Made by a program: the position numbers and the translations under genes. Shown here piece by piece: positions 1-16,781 of a stretch of DNA of 64,000 bases. This stretch comes from Auanema rhodensis (Eukaryota > Nematoda > Chromadorea > Rhabditida > Rhabditidae). Location: the NCBI GenBank assembly GCA_964057225.1, contig OZ059897.1, positions 8,184,001-8,248,000 on the forward strand, given 5' to 3'. The first letter of the stretch is position 1; every line of letters begins with the position of its first letter. A model generated the notes under the pieces. That model worked only from the letters and a program-made list of their open reading frames with translations. It was not told the DNA's origin and ran no database searches.

Positions 1-560
1 TATGTCTACATATCATGTTTTTCTGATAATAGTTGTTGTTTACAGATGTGTTGTTATAGTTTGTTTGTTAGTGATTACAGATGTGGATATGTGGGAGCAC
101 ATAGACGAATACGAGCCGGAATTTCTTTTAATTATTCTGATTAATGATGATGTTGAAATGAGTACGATCAAGCAAGATTCAGCAGATTTGTTTAAAAATA
201 ATTTTCAAAAATCGAGCCGAAAATGAGATTTGGTGATGATTCATTGAATCGAGAAAAACAATCGTCAGTTGGTTGTGGTGGTGGTGGTTGGTGATGGAGA
301 TGGTTGTTCACATGTCCACTTAATGACTCATTTCAACCGAAAAATTTTTGTGTTTTATGTGTTTTTACGAGAAGAGAATTGAATATTATCTAAGATGATA
401 CACTGACTCATCAAATAATTTAGATATCTTTCAAAGAATTTAAACCATTTTCTCAGATTATTTAGTCGTATAGCATTGAAAAATCGTTATTTCTTATTAA
501 ATACTCTAGTAATACTATACATATATAGTTAATATAGTATTTTTGAAATTCATTACAAAT
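1..560. other. Left edge, no supported gene
   Basis: AT-rich sequence. A 74-codon open frame runs from the edge to about 226, with the motif TTACAGATGTG twice (near 40 and 75). Each copy looks like a splice acceptor, but I see no matching donor or recognisable domain. It may be intron or 3' flank of the minus-strand proline-rich gene. Confidence 0.3.
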
Positions 561-712
561 CACAATTACTTCAACATGAGCTTTCTATAAGAACTTCTCT
601 CTCTCTCTCTATCTCTGGTAACGGGTAGTATCGTATTTCGTGGTTCCAGAAGTAGGTACAAACCTACGACAACTAGATGATGATTGACAATACAAATGGC
701 GGCAGAACTTAC

Positions 713-740
713 GAGAGAGAGAAAGAGAGAGAGAGGGAGG

Positions 741-772
<32 letters not shown>
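713..772. repeat. GA-rich microsatellite
   Basis: Impure (GA)n tract of about 60 bp with GAAA and GGGA interruptions. On the minus strand it is a CU-rich tract just upstream of a possible 3' splice site (tcgtaag, near 711), so it could act as the polypyrimidine tract for a last exon of the proline-rich gene. Confidence 0.85.
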
Positions 773-1026
773 AACATAATAAAAGAAGAGTATAAGGAAG
801 ATAGAAGAAATATGTTTCTGAGTGAGAATAACAGCAGACGAAAACGAGCGCGAATTTTATAGGAAAGAGGAAAGATGATGACGAGTTGAGTGTGAGATGA
901 TTGTCCAAGGACAATTGTTCTCATCTTGATAATATTACCAAATATATAATTAATTCAAAATAATAATAATAAAGAAAATTTCTTTTGAAATAAAAATTTA
1001 AAAAATAAAGAAAATTTCAGAATTAC

Positions 1027-3858
1027 CTTCTAAAATTTTAGTTCGACGTTCTAACATAGCATTCAGCTCATCTGGATTTTCTACTTTAGGGCTACATTTC
1101 TGAAATAAAAAAGAAATTAAAGTATTAAAAGGAAAGTTTTTATTGCATTCGATCTAGATAAAGATGAATTAACCAACCACATGTGGTAATCATTTATATT
1201 TTTAAAGAAAAACATATGTTAGCACGAGTATTGTAAATACAATGAATATTACTTGTCTTTTCTACAAAATTTTACAAGAAAAAAGCTTTTGTTTTTGTTT
1301 AAAGCCTTGTTAACAAGCCAAAAACTGCGAAACTTACTTTGATGGGAGGTGAAGGAATTGGCTTTTCATCTTCAACTGACATCAGGGGATCACACAACAA
1401 GCCCAGAGGACTTACGATAGGCTTCTACAAATATTATTTTTGTAATGTTTTTAGTTGAAAGATATTGGAAACAATTCGTTTTTTTTTTGTTTTAAATGCA
1501 CTTAGATTTTCTTTTCTTTTTCTCATTTTGACTTCAAAAAGACAACAAAAGTTTTGTTTGTATTGTTTATGACCTGAGGGATTTTCAGGAAAATTGTATT
1601 TTTCCTAAAATTTAAAAATATTTAAGCTAAAGAAAGTCTATGAAAATTAAATTAAATTATAAATAAATTATCGTTCTATATAAATGGCGCTAGAAAATAT
1701 CAAATATCTTACTCGTACTACTGGAGATTGAGGACGGCTTTGAGGCTTGGGAGGCGGAACTGGTGGTGGTGTAGATGGTCTCGATGAGCTATAATGAGCA
1801 TCGTATACTATTCCAATTGCAATTTCTCGGAGAAAATGAAGATAAAGACAACTAAACTTACTTTCCACATTCTGTTTTGATCATTTCAATGAGAAGAGGG
1901 GACGGTACGTTTCTTAGTGCTGTCCTCAAAAGTTCTGGAGATTTTGCCGGAGTGTATGGACGATCGGAGATTTCTTCCAGCTTTTGTTGGGTTGCTTCAC
2001 GTTGTTTAGCCTCTTCTTCCTCTGCTTCTTTTGCAAACATTTCTTCCAATTCTTCGAATGAATCCTTTTTCCTTGGCAGTTCCACATCTTCAGAAGGGTC
2101 AGATGTATCCACGACCATTGTCTTTGAGTCCTCTTCTGGAGCAGATGGTTGCGGAGGGAGAGTTGTGGCATTCACTTCTTGATCTTCTTGAACTCTAACC
2201 GGCTTTGGAGGAGGTGGAGGTAATGGCATATCGGATGATGCTACTTCGCTGGATGCTGGAGGAGAGAAGGGTGGTGGTGGTGGAAAATCTGGCAACATTG
2301 GTGTAGTTTGAGTTGTGTCATCCTTAACTTCTGGAGCTTTTGGTGAAGTGCATGGCTTTGCTGGCGTAGGTGGAGGGCAATTCGACGCTACTGTCGATGG
2401 CTGGTCGTGAGAATAAATCAGATTATTCGATGTGTCTTCAACAAGAAGAGGATTTATGATCTTCTTGTTTCGCTGAGCAGCTAGCTTTTTCTCCAACTCG
2501 CTGCCATCCGATTCGACCTCTTTCCTAGTTGGGGTACTGGATCGTTTATGATGTTGAATAGATACTATTGGACATTTAGATTGTACTTGAATATTTTGTA
2601 AGTTGTTATCATATTCCTTCTGAAGTAAATCACGAATTGTTGTCTTTGGTGGAATTCCTTGCGCTGGTTTTGCAGTAGACGGAGAAGGTGAGCAAGGTGT
2701 GGGCACGGGAGAACATGAAGTAGGAACCGGTGATGAATTAGAAGAAGCTTCAACTGTTGAAGGAGGAGGCGGAGGAGGAACAGTTGGAGAGCTAACGGCT
2801 TTAGTTGGGCTTAGACTAGCTGGAGCTTCCGAGATGGCACTTGGAGGTATAGGTGGAATAGGTGAAGAAGGTACTGGAGGAGGAACCTGAAAAAGATGCA
2901 ACATCACGATTCGCCGAAGCATTACGTAAGAGCAAAAAGACGTTTTCGGTCTTTTCTTCGGTAGTCATTACTAACACCAAAGCAATTGCTTCTCTCTCTA
3001 CTGTGATCTGTCTATTTCTTTACAGATGACATAACCGCACTTAGAAGAAGCCAATGTTGTAATATAGTGGTGGCTCATCACATTTTCGTAAGAACACGAA
3101 ATGATCTTTCATACTATACATTCACATCTACATATATTTTGAGAAAAAATATTATATTTTACGTAAAAAATGCTTTTTTCTAGAAGAAATATTTGAAAAA
3201 TTCAAAATTTTGTTCAATTGAACGGGTCAGACAGCTCTTATGCTCTGAAGAATTATTTGTTTAAAGACGAGAATTTGCATAGTTCCTTGATCGTCGATGT
3301 CAAGAGAAGATGATTTTTAAAAATAAGCTTGTACTGATTGAACATGAAATTTTAAAACTTTTAAAGCATAATTCAGCAAAGTTTGATGGAAATTATTTGA
3401 TATTTCATACAGAACATGAACATTCCCCCAATTTCGCACGTGTATTTGAGCAAAAGGTTACATAGCATAAGCATTTGTAAAACTTTTTTTACACTTGAAA
3501 CTTAAAACTTAGAAACGATGCTAGAAAACCTTTGATCAAATAAATCATGATTGAAGACAAAATATAACAAATACAAAGGAACAAACTTACATTATTATTA
3601 TTTTCTTCTTTTCTTTCAAGAGTTTTTTGAATTAAATCATCAATAGAAATAGAATTATCAACTGCTACATATGGATTTTCAATAATCTGAGATATTTAAA
3701 TGGTTATTTTCAAAGAGAAATTAATAAAAAACCTTTTGTGGAATAATTGGAACCGGGGGAGGTGGAACTGATTTTAACTGATTTGCATCTTCAGCTTCTG
3801 GCTCTTGGACACAAGCAAGACGTTTTGCTAGTTTAGCAGCTAATTCTCGATCTGCCAT
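1027..3858 (-). CDS. Proline-rich protein with EVH1-ligand motif (3' end unresolved)
   Basis: No family recognised. Six exons join in frame: 3733-3858, 3591-3686, 1862-2886, 1713-1788, 1338-1424 and 1027-1099, all with GT/AG borders. The start MADRELAAKLAKRL is followed by proline runs (PPPPVPIIP, VPPPPPP). In the big third exon is LPDFPPPPPF, which fits the (D/E)FPPPPP core bound by EVH1 domains of Ena/VASP proteins. An acidic, charged coiled-coil-like stretch (EELEEMFAKEAEEEEAK) follows, then more prolines and NPDELNAMLERR. This suggests an actin-regulatory adaptor, which is inference. The sixth exon ends in phase 1. Possible last exons lie between about 590 and 710 but two frames compete, and the gene could also run off the left edge. 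Vertebrate zyxin/LPP-like proteins share the proline motif, but no LIM domain is visible here. Confidence 0.7.
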
Positions 3859-5320
3859 GAAAATCTTAAAAGAAATCGTAAACTGAAAGAATTTGAAGGG
3901 AACGCAGAATAAATCCTGGAGAGACGTGTGAGTGTAGTTTGTGTAGTTATAGTTAACAAAACTTAATGATATATGAGGATAAGTAAGCAAATATAAGAGG
4001 AAGAGTCAACGAGTTTTTAGCAAAAAAAATTAAAAAGAAAAGAAAATTTGAAAAAAAAAAGAATAAACGAATGATTAAAAATTGAATATTTTATATGAAA
4101 ATATTGAATTAAAAGTTATAGAAAAAGAAAATCGCTGAATATTTAGAAATTTTGAAGAAAAAATTGAAGTAAAGCTAAGTTTTAGTTTTAAAGCTTTGGA
4201 GTCTTATAGCTAAGTTACTTAAAGTCACTAATTCACACATATATATTCAACAAACAACTAACTATTTCCAAAACTATAAACTTGATATCTTGGAATTGTT
4301 GAGAGGCTTCAAGGTGACGAATAACCGGATGAGATAGGATCTGTTCAAGTCGGATTGGGCGGAGTTTCTACGGACTCTGTCTGCACCAGCTCTTTCGTTC
4401 AGAAACTCAGCGCGCAAGAGATAGAGGAAGAGAGAGAGGGAGAGAAGGAAAAACTGAGAGCAGCTGAGTCTCTGTCACGGATGAAAGAGATGGAAATATG
4501 CAGTGATACAAGAGAAGAAAAAGCAGTGATTGATAGAAAGAGCAAACGAGATTAAGAGACAGAAGCCAGGTAGAGATATAAACAGGAAAGTCCATCGGTT
4601 AGAGGGCAATCAGCTGTTATCCGACTGGACACAAAGACTTTTTACAATACATATAAGAAGCCATGTGAGAAAAAGACTAATTTCAATCGAAAAAAAAACT
4701 TTTCCCATTGATAATATAGCTTTTTTCTAAAACTAATTCTCAAAATTTTGACGATTAAACAGAAAAAATTACAAAAATGTGAAGTAAAGTCAGATGAGTA
4801 GTTAACAAATCTCACTAACTTGATGAGATGAATCATAGGATAAACAAGCATACCGAAGATTCTGGAAATCCATTCAGCGTCTATAATTCCAATGGACATC
4901 AGTTGTCAAGCTTTTTCACGCCTATCGCTTGTAGAACAGCAGCTCATTTGAAAAACTGAAATTTAAGTTCCCAATTTGCTGGCCGAAGTCCATTCATCTA
5001 GTGTAGGTCAGCAGTTTTCTCAGATTTAAGGTATTCATCCGATGACTTTTGGTTGTTGAAGTCATTTATAGACCAAATAAGATTTATAAAAAATTTATTA
5101 ACAATCTCTTATTAAAATGCATAAAAAGCTAAATCTTTTGATCGTTCAGTAATTGTTTAATTTGTTTTTGGGAAGAAAAAAAAAATTCTGTAAACATGAT
5201 CTAGATTAGGAAAATACCCGAACTTTCAGTTTAATCAAGAATCTTAGAAGAATCAGTGATTAACGTATATTGAGACAAGGTAGCAAGTACATTGAATATT
5301 AGTTGTTCTTATCAATATCA
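3859..5320. other. Intergenic, upstream of the proline-rich gene
   Basis: About 1.46 kb between the proline-rich gene start and the stop codon of glycine decarboxylase, both minus strand. It is AT-rich with a short GAGAGG cluster near 4420-4450. Short open frames on both strands lack codon bias, splice partners or domains. It presumably holds the promoter of the proline-rich gene and the 3' UTR of glycine decarboxylase. Confidence 0.5.
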
Positions 5321-10704
<5,384 letters not shown>

Positions 10705-11511
10705 TGCAACTTTAAAAATAAAGAAAAACCTTTAGAAATAACAAGAATGACAAAAAACTTCATTTTTTGGTAACAGAACTAATAAATTATTAGAGAAAAG
10801 TAGTGTAATAGCTCAAGCCCTTTTAGGACAAAGCCGGTTCCGATTTTAACAGACGAACTTCAGGTCAGAGTATAGTGGTAAGATGATAAAAAGGTAAGAC
10901 AAACGAAAAAAATGGAAAAATAGAAGTCAATATCATATTGTATGTGTATATAGGCTCAACAACTGATCATATTAGAGAATTTTGATAGTATGGATCATTT
11001 TGTGGTTTGGTCTGTCTTTCGTTTGATTTGAACCGCTGGATTGAGTATAGCTTGGAAAACTGTTTTTTATTAAAATCACGTTAACACCTAATATGAAACT
11101 AAAAAAAAACAAAAAAGCATCTTGTAAACGAAATTTGTACGACTAAATAAGATTCATCAAAAACGAATTAAAATGGGCAAAAAGCTGATAACGATAATAT
11201 CATCGGTACGACCCCTTTTTGAAACTTCTGATACCGTGTCTAATCAAAAACCTTAGCTGTAAGCTATATCTATTTAATTTCATGATATAAAACGTTTTCC
11301 ATATGGATGTTTATCTTCTATGTCAATACTACATACAAATTCTTGTTAATTGAAAGATTTGTACTTAAATTATTTATATAAAACCACCAAAAATGAAAGA
11401 AATAACAGGAATCATACGATATAGCTTACAGGTTCCTGTGGGAAACCGGACACAATAATCTTGTCCTACAATTTAGTGAACAAGTAAAATCGAAAGACAT
11501 GCCATCGGATC
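10705..11511. other. Intergenic, upstream of glycine decarboxylase
   Basis: About 0.8 kb between the glycine decarboxylase start and the stop of the RanBP3-like gene, both minus strand. AT-rich, without repeats or long open frames. It should contain the glycine decarboxylase promoter and the RanBP3 3' UTR; the distance argues against a close operon pair. Confidence 0.5.
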
Positions 11512-13089
11512 TTAATGACCTTCATTCTTAGAGTCGTCATTGTGAGTACTATCCTCATCTTGTACATCACTGGGAGTCTGGAAAAGTGCCTGATAAGTTT
11601 AAAAAATATTTTGTGACTTACTTCTGATGCATTAGAAACGTCATGAGCATCTGATGCATCTTCCGTTGATGTATCAGGATCCACTACTCCCTTCTTTGGT
11701 AAAGATTCATCTTCATTATCCAATGCCTAGAAATGAACTATTCATGAACAGCACTCATAGTGACACACCTTGCGTTTTCGGCCACCGTTCTTTTCAGACT
11801 CAACAGCATAAGCATGCTTGAGAGAGTCAAAAAATTGTTCTACATTAATATCAGTTTTCTAAAAAATAAAACAAAAAATAAACAAAATAAACGAAAAAAC
11901 CAACAGAAAATCCGATAGTAATGAGGAAAATTTGCATATGAGGGGAATCTGGACCCATTCCACTAATTTTTATTCGTTTCTGGTCAACCCTTTCTAAGAT
12001 CATATCATTAATAATTTTGGTATTAATAACAACACGATGGTTTCCAGCAGTACGAGCAACTAAATCATAGAAATAAAAGACGAAATTCAAATGAATATTA
12101 CTAATTCTATAATGAACTTCTCCTTCTCCTCGTCTTTTATTCAACTTGATATGACTGAGACCCTTTTCAACCCATTTACTTTTCTCTTTATCGAAGATAT
12201 GTAGTTTGCAAGCAGTCTGAAATATACCTTTAAAATAATCATCAAAATAGTTGACAAACCTGATGAACAACTTCATCATCTTCTTCTCCAGTTGTAACTG
12301 TAACACTTGTACTCGCTTGTTGCCTTTCTTCATTCTTCAATTTTTCAGCAGCAGCTGCAGCTTCAGCTTCCTCACGGAATTTAATAGGATTCTAAAAAAT
12401 CTACTTGATTTACATTTAGAACAATGCAATACTTACGCTCTCAGATTTCTCCTCAGGCTTTGAAGCAACGTTTTTGAATTGTTCTTCTGCTTTTACTGGG
12501 GCACTGTCACAGTTCTCAGCTGTGCCTTCATTTTCCTATAACATTTTTAATAAAACTCTATTTTCACACATTTTAATTGCCACCGAACCAAAGCTTAAAA
12601 TTATGATATTGATTGGATCATTCAGTGAAAACGCACAGCCGGTTATGCAACCATTCAAAATGAATTGACGCGGTTTTCAAAGTGACGATACGGTGCACAT
12701 TCAAATTTTCTTTTCAGTTTGACTTCAAATGACAAAAACTCGTGAAAGGATACAAAATCTAATTGAATCTAACAAAAAAGAAACTTACCATAATGACACG
12801 AGAAGCTATATTAGAACCGAAAACAAAAGCTGGTTGATCTTTAGATTTTTCTTCTTTTTCCCTCTTCTCAGCAGCCATTTTTGCGAGAACATCACTGAGA
12901 TTCTTCTTTTCCAGAACCAAATGCTTAGAAGCAGATGATGAATCAAAATTTTTCTTAGCTTAAAATTTTTAACCATTTAAGAATCTTACGAAAAAGGGAG
13001 AACTTACTCTGTGACCACATCTCATCAGCCTTCTTGGCCAATACAGAAGCCCGGAACACAGGCTTTTTAGGTTGATCTGAGTCGCCCAT
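11512..13089 (-). CDS. RanBP3-like Ran-binding protein
   Basis: Cofactor of CRM1/exportin-1 nuclear export in vertebrates. Nine in-frame exons (13008-13089, 12789-12958, 12437-12535, 12260-12391, 12102-12216, 11905-12059, 11769-11858, 11622-11726, 11512-11577) encode 337 residues. Near residue 75 is PAFVFGSNIASRVM, matching the FxFG-bearing segment of vertebrate RanBP3. The RanBD1 domain runs from about residue 155 (EVVHQTACKLHIFDKEKSKW) through VARTAGNHRVVINTKI-like sequence to about residue 250. A basic GGRKRK segment and an acidic, Ser/Asp-rich tail follow. The ATG lies directly behind a 3' splice site (tttcag|ATG), so the leader is trans-spliced or the 5' UTR has an intron. The upstream region is shared with the divergent mrps-16. 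Confidence 0.88.
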
Positions 13090-13628
13090 CTGAAACAATC
13101 ATTATAATGAAATGCATAAAAGCTTCATAGCAACAAGAGATATAATAATACCACCTATGAGGAGCTCAATCTATTCAAATTGGAAGCATAATGCATAAAA
13201 GTTGAATATAGTAATAAAAATTAGTAAAATCAATTGATTTTCTTATAATATACTAATGAGTAACAAATAAAAGATAAAAATGATCAGAAAAAAGAAACAA
13301 AGTATAATTTCCGACAAAGGAGAGTCACGAATAGATAATGAAAGAATTCAAAACTGCACTCTGTTTACAGCCTGTAAACAGAGTACTCACTTTGTTCCCA
13401 CCGCCTTGAAGTATTCAGCTTTTTTAGTTTGGAAAGCTTGTAAAATTAAATGAAGCCACTTTCCATTTCAAAAGTTCTATTATTTTTTCAATATAAACTT
13501 AATTGATATCCATTTAACCCTGCATGTTCTTATTTAATTTTTTTTTCTTTATTAGATTGCTTTAACTCTTACTATTTACAGGTTATTGTTCCGTGTCGCA
13601 TGTTTTGTGAATTCTTAAAGTTTAAATT
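13090..13628. promoter_or_regulatory. Divergent promoter between RanBP3-like and mrps-16
   Basis: 539 bp separate the two oppositely oriented start codons. The interval is AT-rich, has no long open frame, and contains the FOXO-type palindrome listed separately. The stretch just before the mrps-16 start ends in tttacag|gttattg and similar possible trans-splice acceptors. Confidence 0.6.
13358..13384. promoter_or_regulatory. Perfect palindrome with two FOXO/DAF-16-type sites
   Basis: ACTCTGTTTACAG and its exact reverse complement are separated by one base. Each arm contains TGTTTAC/GTAAACA, the core DAF-16/FOXO binding element of nematodes. It sits about 270 bp from the RanBP3-like start and about 245 bp from the mrps-16 start. 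The sequence is observed; the binding role is inference. Confidence 0.6.
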
Positions 13629-14173
13629 ATGCGAAAATTAGTTATCCCTAAATACTACGGTCGTCCTTCCATCGGTTTAGCACTATTTGGATGCACTAAC
13701 CGACCTTTTTACCATATTTGCGTTTTTCCTGATCGAGCATTAGGAAGAAGGTACGAAAGTAATATAATTGAGCAGGTATATTATATGAAAATTCAATAAT
13801 GAGACTTGTAACGTGTGACTTCAGATTGGAACTTTTGATCCACTACCAAATTTCAATAACGAAAAGCTAGTCGCCCTCAATTTTGGAAGAATTAAATATT
13901 GGATTGGTGAAAGAAACGCTCATATCTCTGTTCCTGTCCTAGAACTGCTTGGTAAGTAATTATTTTATTGTTATTTTGAGTTTAATTTCTTTAATTAAAT
14001 TTTAGGATTATCTGGACTATTCCCTATTCATCCTAAAACCTATATTAGAGCTCGTGATAACAGGGAAGCACTTCTTGCTGAAAATACCAAAGAAGCAAGT
14101 GAAGAAGAGGTTTGTATGATTCTCTTATTTTGAATTTCAATAGCATTTTCAGGTTCAAGCTTCTCAGCAATGA
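13629..14173 (+). CDS. mrps-16: Mitochondrial ribosomal protein bS16m
   Basis: Small-subunit mitoribosomal protein. Four exons (13629-13775, 13825-13951, 14006-14109, 14153-14173) encode 132 residues. The start [20 protein letters not shown] is the conserved S16 N-terminus. [20 protein letters not shown] and [18 protein letters not shown] follow the S16 pattern (GR.YE.LG.YDP, ..R..YWL..GAQ.S). It is probably the first gene of an operon with the IL-17 receptor and zinc-finger genes. Its last exon is only seven codons, and its stop TGA overlaps the next start (ATGA). Confidence 0.93.
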
Positions 14174-16657
14174 TCTCCTCTCAAAATAGTAAACTCTTGT
14201 TTTCAAACTTAGTCTTTTTATTTGTTATATGTTGTACGTTAGAAGATACTTGTTTTCAAAACGTTAAAATTTATCACAATTCCAATAATAGCAATTTCTA
14301 TGATATCATAGGAAGTTCTTCAGAATGTTCTAGATTAGTTCAGTCCAGAAGTATGTTTATTTCTCATTTACGTATTAATCTCGATTACTTCTAGGTTCCT
14401 CTGAGCCAAAGCCATGTGACCCCAGTATATTAACCATGAGCATATCCCCAAATTCTTCATTTTATCAGGGAAATGTGTATGTTTTTTAGTTCATATTTTA
14501 CTTTTTAAATTTTGCGCTTTAGTATTCCCGATGTCAGGTTAAACTTTTCTGTTTTGATTTTTGAACATGTTGAAACGGTAGATTTTCGTCTTCAATGCTT
14601 ATATGCTCCTAATCACGAAGATACCTATTGTCATGACTCCACCAAGTAAGTAAAAATAATTTTTTCTTTTCATCAATTTTTTTTTAAAGAATGATTGTTA
14701 ACAATACTTGGCTTTGGCCTTGTAGAATGTTACAATTTCGTGGTAAAGAGGAAGAAGTTCGTCTTCCATTTTCATTTGGTTATAGCTGTTTCCGTATTTA
14801 TGGTCAATCCCATTATATGGTTAATGTAACACTACAACCTCAGAACTGCCGGTATTTTCTTATATTATTTATTTTGTTTTAACAATTTCGGATTATACAG
14901 ATCGTCGCTAATTTTTACGGCCCCAGATGACATTAACCTCTTCCCAGACATTGCTGATTTCTACAAAGTGCCGTTTGTATGGTCGCCTATGTTGATTGTT
15001 GATACATCCGAAGACGATGGCATTTGGTTTAGAATTGAAAAACCAAAAACAATTTATCGTATGCTCTAAGTTTCAATTTTTGAGTAACTTATTCTTTCTT
15101 CAGCTTATAATGTAAAAATTGATTTGTTCAAGTATTTACGAATCAAAGATAAACCTGGTCTTCAACTTCATGATAGCTTCATGATATCAACTCCTTCCCT
15201 CGGTTATAAGGTAAATTAGCTTTTTTAAACACAATATAGTCATTATTTTAGATAAGAAACACTGTAAAAGGTGACTATGTTGCTTATGCTTATGTCCCAA
15301 AATACGATTGCCGTCTTGTTTGTCCATCTTCTGATTTGCCATCTGATGTGGAGTGCCGTATATGCCAGCATACGAAGCTAAATTTTACAATTGACACTTC
15401 TAAAGGAGATTTCTTCTGGAAAAGTCTAGTAGCTGTTGAGGATTCCTGGGTTGTTATAGTTATATTCTTGTTAGGTATGCTCAAATTGATTTTTTTCATA
15501 AATGTAGTTTTCTTTGTAGGTGTATTCACCGTTTGTTTCTTGGGTATCGCCTCATTTCTCTGTTTTCTTCGCAAAAAACCAAATAGAAGTGTGTATGTAG
15601 AGCTTGTTGAACGACCTACAGTATGTATTTTTGTATTTTCTTTGAAATTATCTAATATTATCTAGGTTTTGGTGTTATATTCTGATGACACAACGGAGCA
15701 TTCTCATGCTGTTGCTAAATTTGCTGATTTACTAGCTTCATCAGCTAATGCTTCTGTTCGTATCGATATTAATGAGCTTATTTCAACAGGTTTTTTAAAA
15801 TTTATAGTGTTTTTTCTTATTTTGAACGTTTGTAGGCTCGTTGCCGTCTCGATGGCTTATCGAGTCTATGGGAAAAGCGTCTAGTGTCTTACTTGTATTA
15901 TCTCAAGCATCAGAAGGAATTTTGAATGGTCGTAAATTAGTTCAAAGAAGACCGTTTCCTGATATGTTTTCTATTGCTTGTGATTTGGTTATTCAGGTAG
16001 AAAAAGTTTTTCCAATTCCTAATCATTATCATTGTTTCCTTTAGGATTGTACAACTCATCCATCAAGCAAATCCAAGTTTGCCACTGTTCGTTTTCCATA
16101 TTCTCCTCAATCTGTTCCATATCATCTTGAAATGTTGGGTCTTCAGAATTTTGATGGTATCATTTCTGTATCAAAGATATATTTCAAGGAGTTTTTTGTT
16201 TCAGTTCCGAAGGATCTTGCTCTTCTTACAGCCTTTTTACATAGACTGAGTCACTCAAATGTTGAGCAAGATATGAGCAATTCATCTTCACTTCAAACGT
16301 TTATGGAATCTTTGACAGCTGCACAAGATTATATGAAAAATAACCCAGATTTTTTCGAAAATATGTGGCAGTTTGTGAGTTGATAGTATCCAACTTTTTC
16401 TATTTTAACTTTTACTTTCAGGAAACTACTACTGAGACACTAGATATCAAAGATTTACCTCCTAAGAATGATCTAACTGTTCAGGAGATTAATCCTGACA
16501 CTGAGGGACTGTTATTACCTGATGATGAATCGGTATGTTTTAATAGTTTCACAATCTGTGATTAATGTTTTTCTTTCAGAATGATGAGGGGTCGTACAAT
16601 AGCCAGGGCTCGTACAACATCCTACCACCTGGTTCTGATGACTCTGACATAGATTAG
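14170..16657 (+). CDS. ilcr-1: Interleukin-17 receptor-like protein with SEFIR domain
   Basis: Type I membrane receptor. Fourteen exons (14170-14350, 14395-14476, 14523-14645, 14690-14851, 14901-15058, 15104-15210, 15252-15474, 15520-15620, 15666-15789, 15836-15996, 16045-16156, 16205-16374, 16422-16532, 16580-16657) encode 630 residues. A signal peptide (LLFSNLVFLFVICC) is followed by a Cys-rich, N-glycosylated ectodomain. A transmembrane segment (WVVIVIFLLGVFTVCFLG) at about residue 345 precedes the SEFIR core: PTVLVLYSDDTTEHSHAVAK, then SSVLLVLSQASEG. This architecture is that of C. elegans ILCR-1/ILCR-2. I chose ilcr-1 because, from memory, that gene follows mrps-16 on cosmid F56D1. The acidic tail (SDDSDID) may be a docking region. 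The start overlaps the mrps-16 stop. Confidence 0.87.
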
Positions 16658-16781
16658 TTTTTGCTATTATTAAATGTGATAAATAATTTCTTAATTAATG
16701 TCCTTTATTTATTTTTTTCGGTTAAAACCGACTTTATATTTGATTGTTTTTTCTATTATTTCTAAAATATCAGCATTGTAG
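16658..16781 (+). other. Short intercistronic region
   Basis: 124 bp between the receptor stop and the zinc-finger start. It has AT-rich, U-rich sequence and ends cagcattgtag|ATGG, so the downstream ATG lies directly behind a 3' splice site. Length and composition match nematode operon spacers processed by polyadenylation plus SL2-type trans-splicing. Confidence 0.6.

Noticed and set aside
609-924. Open frames across the GA repeat near 700-900
   Set aside because: Ser/Leu and Arg/Glu repeats are translations of the microsatellite.
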